Positions 49,610-60,994 are shown, numbered from the stretch's first letter. The stretch is 64,000 nt of DNA from Cupriavidus sp. EM10 (GCF_018729255.1 NZ_CP076060.1:1984001-2048000), one strand, 5' to 3'. A program made the numbers and translations. Notes: generated by a model from the sequence alone, not told the origin.

Positions 49610-51217
49610 ATGGCAAACTCCCCCACCGCAACGCCGGACGCCGGCGCGGCCCCGGCTCCCAAGCCCGTGCCCGCCCGCCCCGGCGCGCCTCCGCCGCTGA
49701 CCGGCGGCAAGCTGATCCTGGGCACCATCGCGCTGTCGCTGGCCACGTTCATGAACGTGCTCGATTCGTCGATCGCCAACGTGTCGATCCCGGCCATCTC
49801 GGGGGACCTAGGCGTGTCGCCCAACCAGGGCACCTGGGTCATTACATCGTTCGCGGTCGCCAACGCGATCTCGGTGCCGTTGACGGGCTGGCTGACCACG
49901 CGCTTTGGCGCGGTGCGGCTGTTCGTGCTGTCGATCCTGCTGTTCGTGGTGTCGTCGTGGCTCTGCGGCGTGGCGCCGAACCTGGAAACGCTGCTGGCCG
50001 CCCGCGTGCTGCAGGGCGCCGTGGCCGGCCCGATGATTCCGCTGTCGCAGGCGCTGCTGCTGGCCAGCTATCCGCCCGCCAAGAGTTCGATGGCCCTGGC
50101 GCTATGGGGCATGACCACGCTCGTGGCGCCGATCATGGGGCCGCTGCTGGGCGGCTGGATCTCGGACAACATGACCTGGCCGTGGATCTTCTATATCAAC
50201 GTGCCCATCGGCATCGCCACGGCCTGGGTCACCTGGTCGATCTATCGCGAACGTGAAACGCCCACCAAGATGCTGCCGATCGACCGCATCGGCCTGGCGC
50301 TGCTGGTGATCTGGGTCGGCTCGATGCAGCTGATGCTGGACAAGGGCAAGGAGCTCGACTGGTTCCACTCGGGCGTGATCGTGGCGCTGGGCGTGACCGC
50401 GGTAGTCGGCTTCCTGTTCTTCCTGGCCTGGGAGCTCTACGAGAAGCATCCGATCGTCGACATCCACCTGTTCAAGGGTCGCAACTTCGCGGCCGGCGTG
50501 GTGGCGATCTCGGTGGCCTACGGGTTGTTCTTCGGCAACCTCGTGATCCTGCCGCTGTGGCTGCAGACCATCGTGGGCTACACGGCCACCGATGCCGGTC
50601 TGGTGACGGCGCCGGTGGGCATCTTCGCCATCATCCTGTCGCCGATCATCGGCCGCGTGCTGCCCAAGATCGACGCCCGCTGGGTGGCCACCACCGCATT
50701 CATCACGTTCGGCGCGGTCAGCTTCATGCGCGCCGGCTTCACCACGGGCGTGGATACGCGCGCACTGGTGATCCCGACGCTGATCCAGGGCGCGGCCATG
50801 GCCATGTTCTTCATCCCGCTGACGTCGATCATCCTGTCGGGCCAGCCGCCCGAGAAGATCCCGGCGGCCTCGGGGCTGTCGAATTTCGTGCGGATCACGT
50901 TTGGCGCCATCGGCGCGTCGATCTCGACCACGGTCTGGGAAAACCGCTCGGCGCTGCACCATGCGCAGCTGGTCGAGCAGGTCAATCCCTACAACCCGAC
51001 GTACCAGGCGCAGCTTGACCACCTGATGGGAATGGGCATGTCGAAGATGCAGGCCATCGGGCTGATCGAGCGGAACATCTCGCTGCAGGCGTCGATGCTG
51101 GGCGCCAACGACATCTTCTGGATCTCGGGCGTGCTGTTCTTCGTGCTGATCGTTTTTGTCTGGCTGACCAAGCGCGCCAAGGGTGGTGGCGGCGCGGACG
51201 CAGCCGGCGCGCATTGA
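49610..51217 (+). CDS. emrB: EmrB-like DHA2 family drug/proton antiporter
   Basis: The ATG at 49610 gives 535 residues with fourteen predicted membrane helices. DHA2 motifs are visible: LDSSIANVSIPAISGDLGVS (motif D1), WLTTRFGAVRLF (motif A), RVLQGAVAGPMIPLSQALLL (motif B), and GPLLGGWI (motif C). A Pro/Ala-rich N-terminal tail precedes helix 1. It exports hydrophobic toxins with the two preceding proteins. A bidirectional terminator follows at 51237. Confidence 0.94.
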   Translation: MANSPTATPDAGAAPAPKPVPARPGAPPPLTGGKLILGTIALSLATFMNVLDSSIANVSIPAISGDLGVSPNQGTWVITSFAVANAISVPLTGWLTTRFGAVRLFVLSILLFVVSSWLCGVAPNLETLLAARVLQGAVAGPMIPLSQALLLASYPPAKSSMALALWGMTTLVAPIMGPLLGGWISDNMTWPWIFYINVPIGIATAWVTWSIYRERETPTKMLPIDRIGLALLVIWVGSMQLMLDKGKELDWFHSGVIVALGVTAVVGFLFFLAWELYEKHPIVDIHLFKGRNFAAGVVAISVAYGLFFGNLVILPLWLQTIVGYTATDAGLVTAPVGIFAIILSPIIGRVLPKIDARWVATTAFITFGAVSFMRAGFTTGVDTRALVIPTLIQGAAMAMFFIPLTSIILSGQPPEKIPAASGLSNFVRITFGAIGASISTTVWENRSALHHAQLVEQVNPYNPTYQAQLDHLMGMGMSKMQAIGLIERNISLQASMLGANDIFWISGVLFFVLIVFVWLTKRAKGGGGADAAGAH

Positions 51218-51236
51218 TCGACTGAAACGTGGCATG

Positions 51237-51272
51237 AAAAAAGGGCATCGATATTGATCGATGCCCTTTTGT
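51237..51272. terminator. Bidirectional terminator between emrB and truB
   Basis: GGGCATCGAT-ATTG-ATCGATGCCC is flanked by A6 on the left and TTTTGTTT on the right. It serves the convergent emrB and truB transcripts. Confidence 0.9.
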
Positions 51273-51292
51273 TTGACCACTGCAGCGAGAAC

Positions 51293-52183
51293 TCAGAGTT
51301 TTACGAGCCGCTCCGGCCGCAACGCACCTTCCTTCATCCGCGCCACGCCCATCAGCTTGCCTTCGGCATAGACGCGCGCCAGCACGCCCTCATCCGGCAT
51401 CTGGTCTTCCGGCAGGTCGCGGCGGGCGATACGTTGCCCCTGCAGGAAACGCGCGGCAGCCGCCGCATCCAGATGCACGGGCGGGCAGCGCTGCAGCAGC
51501 GCATCCACGGGCGCCAGCAGCGTGGGCCGCACATCGTCGGCCTGCGCATCGATCTGCTCCAGCGTCACGGCGCCGTCGAGCGTGAGATCGCCCACGGCAG
51601 TGCGCCGCAAGCCGGTCAGATGGGCGCCGCAACCGAGCGCTTCGCCAATATCCTCGGCCAGCGTCCGGATGTACGTGCCCTTGCTGCAGGTCACGCGCAT
51701 CGTAAATCGGCCATTTTCCAGATCGACGTCGAGCAGCGTGATCGCATGGATCGTCACCTGACGCGCCGCGCGCTCCACGGTCTGGCCAGCGCGCGCATAT
51801 TCATAGAGCGGCTTGCCGTCCTTCTTCAGGGCCGAGTACATCGGCGGCACCTGTTCGATCTCGCCCGTGAAGCGCACGATTGCCGCGTCGAGTGCCGCGG
51901 GGTCGCAGGTCACTGGCCGTTCGCTGACGATATCGCCTTCGGCGTCGCCGGTGGTCGTGGTGGCGCCAAGGCGCACGGCGGCTTCGTAGGTCTTGTCGGC
52001 TTCGAGCAGATCCTGCGAGAACTTGGTGGCCTCGCCGAAGCACAGCGGCAACAGGCCGGTGGCCAGCGGATCCAGCGTACCGGTGTGGCCGGCCTTGTTC
52101 GCGCGCAGCAGACGCTTGGCGCGCACCAGCGCGTCGTTGGACGACAGGCCCAGCGGCTTGTCGAGCAGCAGCACGCCATGCAC
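51293..52183 (-). CDS. truB: tRNA pseudouridine-55 synthase, N terminus frameshifted as read
   Basis: TruB motifs are intact: GVLLLDKPLGLSSNDALVRA, the catalytic Asp in HTGTLDPLATGLLPLCFGEA, and GTYIRTLAEDIGEALGCGAH. As read the frame must start at a GTG at 52183. The expected ATG is at 52230 (MTDSQANRP) in another frame. Adding one C to the CCC run (G3 at 52201-52203 on the plus strand) joins them as PPRLPRRDVHGVLLLDKPLG, the usual N terminus in this group. The true gene is therefore probably 51293-52230. TruB modifies U55 in all tRNAs. It follows rbfA in the operon. Confidence 0.93.
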   Translation of the reverse strand: MHGVLLLDKPLGLSSNDALVRAKRLLRANKAGHTGTLDPLATGLLPLCFGEATKFSQDLLEADKTYEAAVRLGATTTTGDAEGDIVSERPVTCDPAALDAAIVRFTGEIEQVPPMYSALKKDGKPLYEYARAGQTVERAARQVTIHAITLLDVDLENGRFTMRVTCSKGTYIRTLAEDIGEALGCGAHLTGLRRTAVGDLTLDGAVTLEQIDAQADDVRPTLLAPVDALLQRCPPVHLDAAAAARFLQGQRIARRDLPEDQMPDEGVLARVYAEGKLMGVARMKEGALRPERLVKL

Positions 52184-52290
52184 GTCACGACGCGGCAGCC
52201 GGGCGGACGGTTGGCTTGGGAATCGGTCATTGCGGGGAAGAAGGATTGCGGCGCCGGCGCTGCGGCCGGCTCGCGGGATGCACCGGAAAC

Positions 52291-52662
52291 TTACTCGTCT
52301 TCCTTGGCGCGGGTCGAATTGGCTTCGTTGATCAGCTTCGACATCTCGATCGCATGCTCCACCGACGTGTCGTGATGGAAGTGCAGCGTCGGCACGGTAT
52401 GGATATGCAGGCGCTTGAACAGCAGCGAATGCAGGTAGCCGGCCTTTTCGCGGAGGATGCCGGCGGCCACCTCGGGCTCGGCACCGAGCACCGTGAAGTA
52501 GACCTTGGCGTGCGCGTAGTCAGGCGTCAGCGACACCGACTGCAGCGTCACCAGGCCCAGGCGCGGATCGCGAAGCTCGCGCTGGATCATCTCGGCCAGT
52601 TCCTTCTGGATCTGGTCCGACAGGCGCAAATTACGGGAGGAGATATTGCCTTTCTTGGCCAT
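52291..52662 (-). CDS. rbfA: Ribosome-binding factor A
   Basis: The start at 52662 ([20 protein letters not shown]) gives 123 residues of the KH-like RbfA fold: [60 protein letters not shown]. It assists 30S maturation by acting on the 16S 5' end. It lies between infB and truB in the standard order. A ribosome site AAGT-type is weak. Confidence 0.95.
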   Translation of the reverse strand: MAKKGNISSRNLRLSDQIQKELAEMIQRELRDPRLGLVTLQSVSLTPDYAHAKVYFTVLGAEPEVAAGILREKAGYLHSLLFKRLHIHTVPTLHFHHDTSVEHAIEMSKLINEANSTRAKEDE

Positions 52663-52730
52663 GCAAAACTTTTTGACTTGCCGATGATGTGAAAACGGCA
52701 GGCCGGAGCCTGCCGTCTTTGCGTATCGCC

Positions 52731-55664
52731 TTACAGCGTACGCGCCACCTCGGTGATTTCGTACACCTCGAGCTGGTCGCCTTCCTGAACGTCGTTGAAG
52801 TTCTTGATCGACAGACCGCACTCGAAGCCCTGCTTGACTTCCTTGACGTCGTCCTTGAACCGCTTGAGCGAGTCCAGTTCGCCGTCGTGAATCACCACGT
52901 TGTTGCGCAGCACACGGACCCGCGACGTACGCTTGACCATGCCGTCGGTGACCATACAGCCCGCCACCGCGCCAATCTTCGGCACGCGGAAGACCTGGCG
53001 GACTTCCACCTGGCCGATCGTGGTCTCGCGCTTCTCCGGCGCCAGCATGCCCGACATCGCCGCCTTGATCTCGTCCACAGCATCGTAAATGATGTTGTAG
53101 TAGCGGATGTCGATGCCGTTGTGCTCGGCCAGCTTGCGCGCACCAGCGTCGGCGCGCACGTTGAAGCCGATGATCACGGCCTTCGAAGCCGTGGCCAGGT
53201 TGACGTCCGATTCCGAGATGCCACCCACGCCACCGTGCACGATCTGCACGCGCACTTCGGCGGTCGACAGCTTCTGCAGCGACTGCACCAGCGCTTCCTG
53301 CGAACCCTGCACGTCGGCCTTCACGATCAGCGGCAGCGTCTGGACTTCGCCTTCGGCCATCTGTTCCAGCATCGTTTCCAGCTTGGCCGCCTGCTGCTTG
53401 GCCAGCTTCACGTCGCGGAACTTGCCCTGACGGAACAGCGCGATTTCGCGCGCCTTGCGCTCGTCCGGCAGCACCAGCACTTCCTCGCCAGCGGCAGGCA
53501 CTTCCGACAGACCCTGGATTTCCACCGGGATCGACGGACCGGCTTCCTTCGCCGGCTTGCCGTTTTCGTCCAGCATGGCGCGCACGCGGCCATAGGCGCT
53601 GCCGGCCAGCACGACGTCGCCGCGCTTGAGCGTACCGCTGCTCACCAGGATCGTCGCGATCGGGCCCTTGCCCTTGTCGAGCTGGGCTTCCACGACCAGG
53701 CCCTTGGCCGGCGCGTCCACCGGAGCACGCAGTTCCAGCACTTCAGCCTGCAGCAGCAGGTTCTCGAGCAGGTCGTCGATGCCCGCGCCAGTCTTGGCCG
53801 ACACCGGCACGAACGGCGAATCGCCGCCGTACTCTTCCGGCACCACCTGTTCCGCCACCAGTTCCTGCTTGACGCGGTCCGGGTTGGCTTCCGGCTTGTC
53901 GACCTTGGTGATCGCCACCACGATCGGCACGCCGGCAGCCTTGGCGTGCGCAATCGCTTCCTTGGTCTGCGGCATCACGCCGTCGTCGGCCGCCACCACC
54001 AGGATGACGATGTCGGTGGCCTTGGCGCCACGGGCACGCATGGCCGTGAAGGCCTCGTGACCCGGGGTATCCAGGAACGTGATCACGCCACGGTCGGTTT
54101 CCACGTGGTACGCGCCAATGTGCTGCGTAATGCCACCGGCTTCGCCCGCAGCAACCTTGGTGCGGCGGATGTAGTCCAGCAGCGACGTCTTGCCGTGGTC
54201 GACGTGACCCATCACGGTCACCACCGGCGGACGCGGCAGCAGCTCCGCATCGGTCTGCTCCTCGCCTTCCGTCACGAGCAGCAGCGCTTCCGGATCGTCC
54301 AGCTTGGCGGCGTACGCCTTGTGGCCCATTTCTTCCACCACGATCATGGCGGTTTCCTGGTCCAGCACCTGGTTGATCGTCACCATCTGGCCGAGCTTCA
54401 TCATCTGTTTGATGACCTCGGATGCCTTGACGGCCATCTTGTGGGCCAGATCGGCCACCGAGACGGTCTCGGGCACGTGCACTTCGCGGATCACCGGTTC
54501 GGTCGGCGCCTGGAAATTGCTGCGGCCGTCGTCACCATGCTGCTTGCCGCCACGGCCACGCGGGCCACTGCGCCAGCCGCCAGTACCACCCGACGAATCG
54601 CCGCGCGTCTTCAGGCCACCGCCCTTCTTGCCCCGGGCGTTGTCGTCCTGCCAGCCGCCGGTCTTGCCCTTGCCGCCCTTCTTGTCGGCGGTAGCGGTGG
54701 TGGTCGTCGCGGCCGGCGCGGCGGTGGTCTTCTTCTCGTCCTTCTTGACTTCGGTGCCAGCCGGCTTCACCGGCTTGTGCAGCGTGCCGGTCTGCTCGGC
54801 CTTCTTTTCCTCGGCCTTGCGTTCCGACGGCGCCTTCAGCACGCGCGGCGGCGCATTCAGCATCTGCTGGATGGCCCGGGCTTCGGCTTCGGCGGCTTCG
54901 CGGCGGCGGCGCGCGGCGGCGTCCTGCTCGGCGCGGGCCTTGTCGGCCGCAGCCTTGGCGCTGTCCTGCTCGGCGCGAGCCTTGTCGGCGGCAGCCTTGG
55001 CGTCGTCGGCGTTCTTCTGCGCCTGGGCGCGTTCCGTGGCCAGACGTGCCTTGTCTTCTTCAGCCTTCTTGCGCGCGGTTTCCTCGGCGGCGTCGGACGC
55101 TGCCTGGGCGGCAGCGGCTTCCTCGGCGGCCTTCTGGGCCAGCAGATCAGCCTGGCGACGCTGTTCGGCCTCCAGGGCTTCCTGCCTGGCGCGGCGATCG
55201 GCTTCCTCGCGCTCGGCGGCTTCGCGCGCTGCCTGGGCTTCGGCTTCCTGGCGTGCCAGGGCCTCGGCCTGCTCGCGGCGCTGTTCCTCGTCGCGGCGGG
55301 CCTGCTCGGCAGCGGCCTCGGCCGCCTGGATGTCGGCACCGTCGTCGTGCGACTCGACTTCGTCGCGCTTGATCAGCACGCGCTTCTTGCGCACCTCGAC
55401 CTGCACCGTGCGGGTCTTGCCGGTGGAGTCGGATTGACGGATTTCGGACGTTTCGCGCTTGGTCAACGTGATTTTCTTGCGTGCGCTGTCATCGGCCTGA
55501 CCGTGCGACCGCTTCAGGTAATCCAGCAGTCGGGTCTTGTCCGATTCGGTAATGATGTCTTCAGGCGTCGCCTTGCCCACCCCAGCTGCCTGCAATTGTT
55601 CCAGCAGTGCAGCAGGGCTGCGGCTCAGTTCTGCGGCCAGTTGGGCAACTGTTGTGCTTGCCAT
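52731..55664 (-). CDS. infB: Translation initiation factor IF-2
   Basis: This 977-residue protein has the IF2 N-terminal subdomain ([20 protein letters not shown]). A long Ala/Glu/Arg coiled coil follows (about 95-280), then a Gly-rich linker. The IF2 G domain starts near residue 480: [52 protein letters not shown]. Domains II to IV end [20 protein letters not shown]. It recruits initiator tRNA to the 30S subunit. The frame is intact over nearly 3 kb. Confidence 0.97.
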   Translation of the reverse strand: MASTTVAQLAAELSRSPAALLEQLQAAGVGKATPEDIITESDKTRLLDYLKRSHGQADDSARKKITLTKRETSEIRQSDSTGKTRTVQVEVRKKRVLIKRDEVESHDDGADIQAAEAAAEQARRDEEQRREQAEALARQEAEAQAAREAAEREEADRRARQEALEAEQRRQADLLAQKAAEEAAAAQAASDAAEETARKKAEEDKARLATERAQAQKNADDAKAAADKARAEQDSAKAAADKARAEQDAAARRRREAAEAEARAIQQMLNAPPRVLKAPSERKAEEKKAEQTGTLHKPVKPAGTEVKKDEKKTTAAPAATTTTATADKKGGKGKTGGWQDDNARGKKGGGLKTRGDSSGGTGGWRSGPRGRGGKQHGDDGRSNFQAPTEPVIREVHVPETVSVADLAHKMAVKASEVIKQMMKLGQMVTINQVLDQETAMIVVEEMGHKAYAAKLDDPEALLLVTEGEEQTDAELLPRPPVVTVMGHVDHGKTSLLDYIRRTKVAAGEAGGITQHIGAYHVETDRGVITFLDTPGHEAFTAMRARGAKATDIVILVVAADDGVMPQTKEAIAHAKAAGVPIVVAITKVDKPEANPDRVKQELVAEQVVPEEYGGDSPFVPVSAKTGAGIDDLLENLLLQAEVLELRAPVDAPAKGLVVEAQLDKGKGPIATILVSSGTLKRGDVVLAGSAYGRVRAMLDENGKPAKEAGPSIPVEIQGLSEVPAAGEEVLVLPDERKAREIALFRQGKFRDVKLAKQQAAKLETMLEQMAEGEVQTLPLIVKADVQGSQEALVQSLQKLSTAEVRVQIVHGGVGGISESDVNLATASKAVIIGFNVRADAGARKLAEHNGIDIRYYNIIYDAVDEIKAAMSGMLAPEKRETTIGQVEVRQVFRVPKIGAVAGCMVTDGMVKRTSRVRVLRNNVVIHDGELDSLKRFKDDVKEVKQGFECGLSIKNFNDVQEGDQLEVYEITEVARTL

Positions 55665-55747
55665 TCAAACCCTTTCAATGCTCGGTTTCTACGTCGGGAC
55701 AATTCGTGTGTGGAAAGCGCGTCCGGGCGTCAACCCGGACGTGTCCC

Positions 55748-57223
55748 TCAGTTAAACCAATGTTCCCGTGCTTTCATGATCAGCGCCTTGGCTTCATCCT
55801 CGCCAACGCCGGCCATCTCGACCAGCTCGTCCACGGCCAGTTCGGCCAGGTCGTCACGCGTGTGGATATTGCCTTCGGCCAACTTGCCGATCAGCTCGGG
55901 GGTCAGGCCGTCGAGCGAACGCAGATCCTGCGACACCTCTTCCACCTTTTCTTCCCGGGCCAGTTCCATCGTCAGCAGCGCATCGCGGGCGCGGTTGCGC
56001 AGCTCGTTGACGGTGTCCTCGTCGAAGGCCTCGATTTCCATCATTTCGCTGATGGGCACGTAGGCGACTTCTTCCAGCGTGGAGAAACCTTCCTCGATCA
56101 GGATGTCCGCCACTTCCTCGTCCACGTCCAGCTTGGCCATGAACAGCTTGCGCACCACTTCGCTTTCCTCGGCCTGCTTCTGCGCCGATTCTTCCTGCGT
56201 CATGATGTTGATCTGCCAGCCGGTCAGTTCCGACGCCAGGCGCACGTTCTGACCGCTGCGGCCAATGGCGACGGCGAGGTTTTCCTCGTCGACCACCACG
56301 TCCATGCTGTGCTTCTCTTCGTCGACCACGATCGACTGCACCTGTGCCGGTGCCAGCGCGCCGATCACGAACTGCGCCGGATCTTCCGACCACAGTACGA
56401 TGTCCACGGCTTCGCCGCCAATCTCGTTGCGCACCGCCGTGACGCGCGTGCCACGCACGCCCACGCAGGTGCCGATCGGATCGATGCGCTTGTCATGCGC
56501 CACCACGGCGATCTTGGCGCGTACGCCCGGATCGCGGGCCGCCGCCTTGATCTCCAGCAGACCCTGTTCCATTTCCGGCACTTCGTTCTCGAAGAGCTTG
56601 ATCAGGAACTCGGGCGCGGTGCGCGACAGTTCGATCTGCGGGCCGCGCGCGGCGCGGTCCACGTTCAGGATGTACGCACGTACACGGTCGCCGGTGCGCA
56701 GGTTTTCCTTCGGGATGATCTGGTCGCGGGCCAGCAGCGCTTCCACGCGGCCGGACTCGACGATCAGGCCCTTCTTGTCGGCGCGCTTGACCGTGCCGGT
56801 CATGATCTTCTCGCCGCGATCCAGGTAGTCGTTCAGGATCTGCTCGCGCTCGGCGTCGCGGATACGCTGCAGGATCACCTGCTTGGCCGCCTGCGCGCCG
56901 ATACGGCCGAATTCGACAGACTCGATCTGCTCTTCGATGAAATCGTCGAGCTGGATGTCGTCGCTCTGCTCGCGGGCTTCGAACAGCAGGATCTGCTTGT
57001 CCGGTTCCTGCAGGCCCTGTTCGTCGGGGACGACAAGCCAGCGGCGGAACGTTTCGTGCTCACCGGATTCACGGTCGATATGGACGCGGATATCCACGTC
57101 CTCTTCGAAACGCTTCTTGGTCGCCGAGGCCAAAGCGGCCTCAAGTGCGCCAAACACCACATCCTTGTCGACGTTCTTCTCGCGCGCTAGCGCATCGACG
57201 AGCAACAGAACTTCGCGGCTCAT
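55748..57223 (-). CDS. nusA: Transcription termination/antitermination factor NusA
   Basis: This 491-residue protein begins [20 protein letters not shown]. It has an N-terminal RNA-polymerase-binding domain, an S1 domain ([20 protein letters not shown]), and KH1 and KH2 ([40 protein letters not shown]). Two C-terminal acidic HhH repeats follow ([40 protein letters not shown]). It controls pausing, termination and antitermination. Its start overlaps the rimP stop by ATGA. Confidence 0.97.
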   Translation of the reverse strand: MSREVLLLVDALAREKNVDKDVVFGALEAALASATKKRFEEDVDIRVHIDRESGEHETFRRWLVVPDEQGLQEPDKQILLFEAREQSDDIQLDDFIEEQIESVEFGRIGAQAAKQVILQRIRDAEREQILNDYLDRGEKIMTGTVKRADKKGLIVESGRVEALLARDQIIPKENLRTGDRVRAYILNVDRAARGPQIELSRTAPEFLIKLFENEVPEMEQGLLEIKAAARDPGVRAKIAVVAHDKRIDPIGTCVGVRGTRVTAVRNEIGGEAVDIVLWSEDPAQFVIGALAPAQVQSIVVDEEKHSMDVVVDEENLAVAIGRSGQNVRLASELTGWQINIMTQEESAQKQAEESEVVRKLFMAKLDVDEEVADILIEEGFSTLEEVAYVPISEMMEIEAFDEDTVNELRNRARDALLTMELAREEKVEEVSQDLRSLDGLTPELIGKLAEGNIHTRDDLAELAVDELVEMAGVGEDEAKALIMKAREHWFN

Positions 57224-57708
57224 TGCTTGTTCCCTTTTCTTTGATTTCCCTTGAAGTCGATCACCGGCACGAGGCGTGCCTTGTCGACATCGGATATGGC
57301 GAATTCCAGCAGTGCCGCACCGTCCTTGCCCTCGAATTCCAGGCCGATCTTCTCGGCCCCGGCCTCACCTGCGGGTTCGCGCAGGATGCCGACGAAATTC
57401 TTCTGGCCGTTGACCGGCAGGCGCAGCGTGACTCGGGCTTCCTCACCGGCGAAGCGCACAAAGTCGGCCAGCTTCTTGAGAGGACGGTCCAGGCCGGGCG
57501 ACGACACTTCGAGGCGCTCGTAGTCGACGTTCTCGACCATCAGCACGTGCGTCAGTTGACGGCTGACCTTCTCGCAATCCTCAATGACGATGCCGGTTTC
57601 AGGCTGATCGATATAGACACGCAGAAGTCCGGCCGGGGCACGCTCAAGCTCAACCAACTCGTAGCCCATGCCGATAAGGGTGGTTTCGATCAAATCTGCC
57701 AGATGCAC
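57220..57708 (-). CDS. rimP: Ribosome maturation factor RimP
   Basis: This 162-residue protein starts at GTG 57708 and contains [20 protein letters not shown], then [20 protein letters not shown], then [20 protein letters not shown], all RimP signatures. The last residues are basic and disordered. It promotes 30S assembly. It is the first gene of the rimP-nusA-infB-rbfA-truB operon. Confidence 0.95.
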   Translation of the reverse strand: MHLADLIETTLIGMGYELVELERAPAGLLRVYIDQPETGIVIEDCEKVSRQLTHVLMVENVDYERLEVSSPGLDRPLKKLADFVRFAGEEARVTLRLPVNGQKNFVGILREPAGEAGAEKIGLEFEGKDGAALLEFAISDVDKARLVPVIDFKGNQRKGNKQ

Positions 57709-57865
57709 TGTTTTCCCGAGTAGTGACTTTCAATACCTTGGCAGACACCGGACAACACAACGTTCTGAAATCGAGGTTCCGAAACGGCCTGTAAGCCCTG
57801 CCTGCCCATCATCCCCCGCGAGAACCAGGTGCGTCGCGAGACGCAATCCAGCCGCATGCACAAAC

Positions 57866-57976
57866 GGGCGAACCAAAAAAAAATGGGCGCAATGCCCATC
57901 ATTCGCCCATCCCCGCCGAGGATGATACTTTTGAATAGACTTTGATTATACGCGGATTATGGCCAAAAGGCAAAAG
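57866..57976 (-). promoter_or_regulatory. rimP-nusA operon promoter and leader terminator (attenuator candidate)
   Basis: A sigma70 promoter lies on the minus strand: TTGCCT (57973-57968), a 17-base spacer, then TATAAT (57950-57945). About 45 bases after the expected start is an intrinsic terminator, ATGGGC-ATTGC-GCCCAT (57899-57883) followed by T8. An outer inverted repeat, GGGCGAA (57908-57902) with TTCGCCC (57872-57866), embraces both stem and T tract. RimP starts 158 bases further. The hairpin can also end rluB transcripts. The layout suggests termination control of the nusA operon. Confidence 0.65.
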
Positions 57977-58042
57977 CCAACTCGGACCCGCGTCGGAAAG
58001 GCGGCCGATCGCCGGACATTGCCAGCATCGGCCCTTCCCGCA

Positions 58043-59998
58043 TCAGCGCTGGCCGCCCCGGCCACCACCGCCGCGTGGCCGGCGATTACCGCCGGCGCCA
58101 CCACCGCCGGCCTTGGCGGCCTTGGGCATCACATTGCCGTTGACGTCACCGCCGCCACGGCGCTGACGGTTGCCGCCGGCGTTTCCGGCATTGCCGGCGT
58201 TTCCGCCCATGCCACCCATGCCGCCACGACCGCCGCGGCCACCGCCACCCGGGCCCTTGCCGCCCGTGGCGCCGCGCATGCCACCCGGGCCACGCAGGCC
58301 GCCCGCGCCACCCATGCCGCCACTGAATTTCGTCGTGTGCGACGTCAGCGGGGCCGGGCCAGACGGGATGTAGCCCATCGACGTCTGCATCGGATCGGGC
58401 TGGCCACCACGGCCGGCATTGCCGCCACCGCGATTCCCGCCCGCCTTCTCGAAGCGCGGCAACCCATCCATGCCGGTGTGCATCGGCATGCCCGCAATGG
58501 CCGCTTCCGTACGCGCCTTGCGGCCGCCCACCTTGGTGGCACCCTTGCTGCCGCCCTGGTCGCCCTTGGCCGGGGCCTTCAGGCCGATCGTTGCCATCAG
58601 GTTACGCACGTCCGTGCCTTCCAGTTCCTGCCAGCGGCCGCGCTTGAGACCGCGCGGCAGCAGAAACTGGCCGTAGCGGGTACGGATCAGGCGCGACACA
58701 GTCAGCCCGACAGCTTCGAACATCCGGCGCACTTCCCGGTTCCGGCCTTCGGTCAACGCCACGTGATACCACTGGTTCACGCCCTCGCCACCGCCATCGG
58801 CGATACGCAGGAAGTTGGCCTCGCCGTCATCGAGCTGGATGCCGTGCAACAGCGCCTGGCGATCGGCTTCCGCCAGTTCGCCCAGCGTACGGACTGCGTA
58901 CTCGCGCTCCACGCCGTAGCGCGGATGCATGAAACGGTTCGCGATATCGCCCGAGGTCGTGAAGATCAGGAGGCCTTCGGTATTGAAGTCCAGACGGCCC
59001 ACCGCCACCCACTTGCCGTTCTTGATGCGCGGCAGGCTGTCGAACACGGTCGGACGGCCTTCCGGATCCGACTGGCTGACAATCTCGCCGGCCGGCTTGT
59101 GATAGAGCAGCACGCGCGGCGGCTTGGTCGATACCTTGCGGTGAATCAGCTTGCCGTTCACGCGGACCTGGTCGGCCGGCAGGATGCGCTGGCCGATGTG
59201 GGCGGGCAGTCCATTGACGGACACCCGACCCTGCAGGATCAGCTCTTCCATCTCGCGGCGCGAGCCCAGGCCGCCTTCTGCCAGCACCTTGTGCAGCTTC
59301 GGCGCGTCATCGTCCGATGTCAGTTCGCGCACCGGCTTGGCCTTGGTGCGCGGCACGATCGTTTCTTCTTCGTCGAACTGCTCGGAAATCACGAAACGGA
59401 ACACGTCTTCGGCACCGCCCGCGCCCTTGGCGCCAGCCGCCTTGCCAGCCTGCCGACCCGGCTTGTCACCCTGGCGCTGCTCGCCCTGACGCTGTTCGCC
59501 ACGGGCGCCCTGCTTGCCAGCACCCGTCTGATTCTTGCGCTGGCCATTGCCATTGCCGCGATTGCGCTTGCCAGCATGCTCGGCCGCCGGCTTGTTCTCG
59601 CCGTCGACCAGCGCAGCCTTGCGCTGCGGTTGCTGGCGGCGCTTGCGCTGGCCGGGCTGGCCCTGGGCGCCGTCGGCGTCGGCCTGCTGCGCTTCGGGCG
59701 CGGTGGCACTGGAAGCATCACCGGCCGGTGCCGGTTTGCGGCGGCCACGGCCACGCGGTGCGGCGGGCTGGGCGCTGGCGCCAGCCTCGGCCGGTGCCGG
59801 GGCATCGCCTTCCGCACGGCCCGCATCCCGATCCTGCGCGGCCTGACGGCGCGAAGCCACCAGATTGCGCAAACCGCGGCGGAGCCCCTTGCGGCGCGGC
59901 GCGCCGTCGGCGTCATTTCCCGTATCGGGGGCGCCGGTGTCACCCGGCACGTCCGGCTGGCGGACGTCTTGCTCAGCGGAATCAGACAAAGTATTCAC
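58043..59998 (-). CDS. rluB: 23S rRNA pseudouridine synthase RluB with long disordered arms
   Basis: The start is the GTG at 59998. The 651 residues comprise a basic, Gln/Arg/Ala-rich arm (about 1-200). An S4 domain follows ([36 protein letters not shown]), then the RsuA-type catalytic domain with [20 protein letters not shown] (catalytic Asp), [20 protein letters not shown] and [22 protein letters not shown]-terminal arm of about 200 residues is rich in Gly, Arg, Asn and Met ([11 protein letters not shown]). E. coli RluB is about 290 residues, so over half here is accessory. It modifies U2605 (E. coli numbering) in helix 93. Confidence 0.93.
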   Translation of the reverse strand: MNTLSDSAEQDVRQPDVPGDTGAPDTGNDADGAPRRKGLRRGLRNLVASRRQAAQDRDAGRAEGDAPAPAEAGASAQPAAPRGRGRRKPAPAGDASSATAPEAQQADADGAQGQPGQRKRRQQPQRKAALVDGENKPAAEHAGKRNRGNGNGQRKNQTGAGKQGARGEQRQGEQRQGDKPGRQAGKAAGAKGAGGAEDVFRFVISEQFDEEETIVPRTKAKPVRELTSDDDAPKLHKVLAEGGLGSRREMEELILQGRVSVNGLPAHIGQRILPADQVRVNGKLIHRKVSTKPPRVLLYHKPAGEIVSQSDPEGRPTVFDSLPRIKNGKWVAVGRLDFNTEGLLIFTTSGDIANRFMHPRYGVEREYAVRTLGELAEADRQALLHGIQLDDGEANFLRIADGGGEGVNQWYHVALTEGRNREVRRMFEAVGLTVSRLIRTRYGQFLLPRGLKRGRWQELEGTDVRNLMATIGLKAPAKGDQGGSKGATKVGGRKARTEAAIAGMPMHTGMDGLPRFEKAGGNRGGGNAGRGGQPDPMQTSMGYIPSGPAPLTSHTTKFSGGMGGAGGLRGPGGMRGATGGKGPGGGGRGGRGGMGGMGGNAGNAGNAGGNRQRRGGGDVNGNVMPKAAKAGGGGAGGNRRPRGGGGRGGQR

Positions 59999-60070
59999 TA
60001 TCGATGTTGCATGTTGTTCAGTTGGACACGCGCTCGTCGTCGTCCTCGGTCGGGAACGGCGTCTCGCCAT

Positions 60071-60994
60071 TCAGGTCCGCAGGCTTGGCGGGCGACATTT
60101 CGGTCGCCCCGGTGTCCATATGGAAGCCGTTGGCATAAGCCACCGGCGCGTCGTCCTGCCCCGCTTCCTCGGAAGTTGGGGCGGCACTGATATCGTCTTC
60201 GGAGGCATCGCCGTCGGCGATTTCCCCGCTGGGGGCACCATGGCCCCGTCGTGCGTTGCCGATTCGATGTCGGCAGGCTGTACTGGCGCGGACGCTTCAG
60301 CGGCTTCGGCAGCTTCCGCGGGCCCAGCGGACTCGACCGCCGAACCGGCTGCCGGTTCGGCAAAGGCCTCTTCATCGCCAGCCGGCGGGTTGGCCGTGGC
60401 GATTTCTTCAAAATCGATGGCCTGCTGCTCGAGCAGCGCGGCTTGCGCCTGAGCCTGGGCATCTTCCAGCGGCGGCAGTTCGTCCAGCGAACGCAAGCCC
60501 AGGTCATCCAGGAACGCCTTGGTCGTCGCATACAGCGCGGGACGCCCCGGCACGTCGCGGTGGCCAATGACTTCGATCCAGCTGCGGTCCTCGAGTTTCT
60601 TGACCACGTCCGTGCTGACCGTCACGCCCCGGATTTCCTCGATATCGCCACGGGTGACAGGCTGGCGATACGCAATGATTGCCAGGGTTTCCATGACGGC
60701 CCGCGAGTACTTGGGCGGCTTTTCCGGGTTCAGCCGATCCAGGAACTCCCGCATCTCGGGCCGGCTCTGGAAACGCCAGCCACTGGCCAGCGCCACGAGT
60801 TCGACGCCGCGCGGCTGCCAGTCCTGCCGCAATTCCTCGAGCAGCACCCGGATCGTGTCGGCGCCGACGTCGTCGGCAAACAACCGTCGCAGATCGCCAA
60901 CGCGCAGCGGCTCCTGCGCACAGATCAGCGCGGTCTCGAGGACGATCTTCGCCTCTTGGGTATTCATGTGATTGCGTGCAGCCTGTCTTTGCAC
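60071..60994 (-). CDS. scpB: Segregation and condensation protein B, C terminus frameshifted as read
   Basis: The first 190 residues are ScpB: two winged helices with [20 protein letters not shown], then [20 protein letters not shown], then [20 protein letters not shown] and [16 protein letters not shown]. ScpB works with ScpA and Smc in chromosome compaction. The tail as read turns basic ([20 protein letters not shown]). One base added to the C5 run (G5 at 60231-60235 on the plus strand) gives an acidic tail [20 protein letters not shown], ending [11 protein letters not shown] at 60018, as normal in this group. The likely gene is 60018-60994. Confidence 0.92.
   Translation of the reverse strand: MQRQAARNHMNTQEAKIVLETALICAQEPLRVGDLRRLFADDVGADTIRVLLEELRQDWQPRGVELVALASGWRFQSRPEMREFLDRLNPEKPPKYSRAVMETLAIIAYRQPVTRGDIEEIRGVTVSTDVVKKLEDRSWIEVIGHRDVPGRPALYATTKAFLDDLGLRSLDELPPLEDAQAQAQAALLEQQAIDFEEIATANPPAGDEEAFAEPAAGSAVESAGPAEAAEAAEASAPVQPADIESATHDGAMVPPAGKSPTAMPPKTISVPPQLPRKRGRTTRRWLMPTASIWTPGRPKCRPPSLRT

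Noticed and set aside
52689..56063. Very long plus-strand open frame of over 1100 codons
   Set aside because: It is antisense to infB and nusA, has His/Arg-rich nonsense composition and no family motif. High GC gives long shadow frames.
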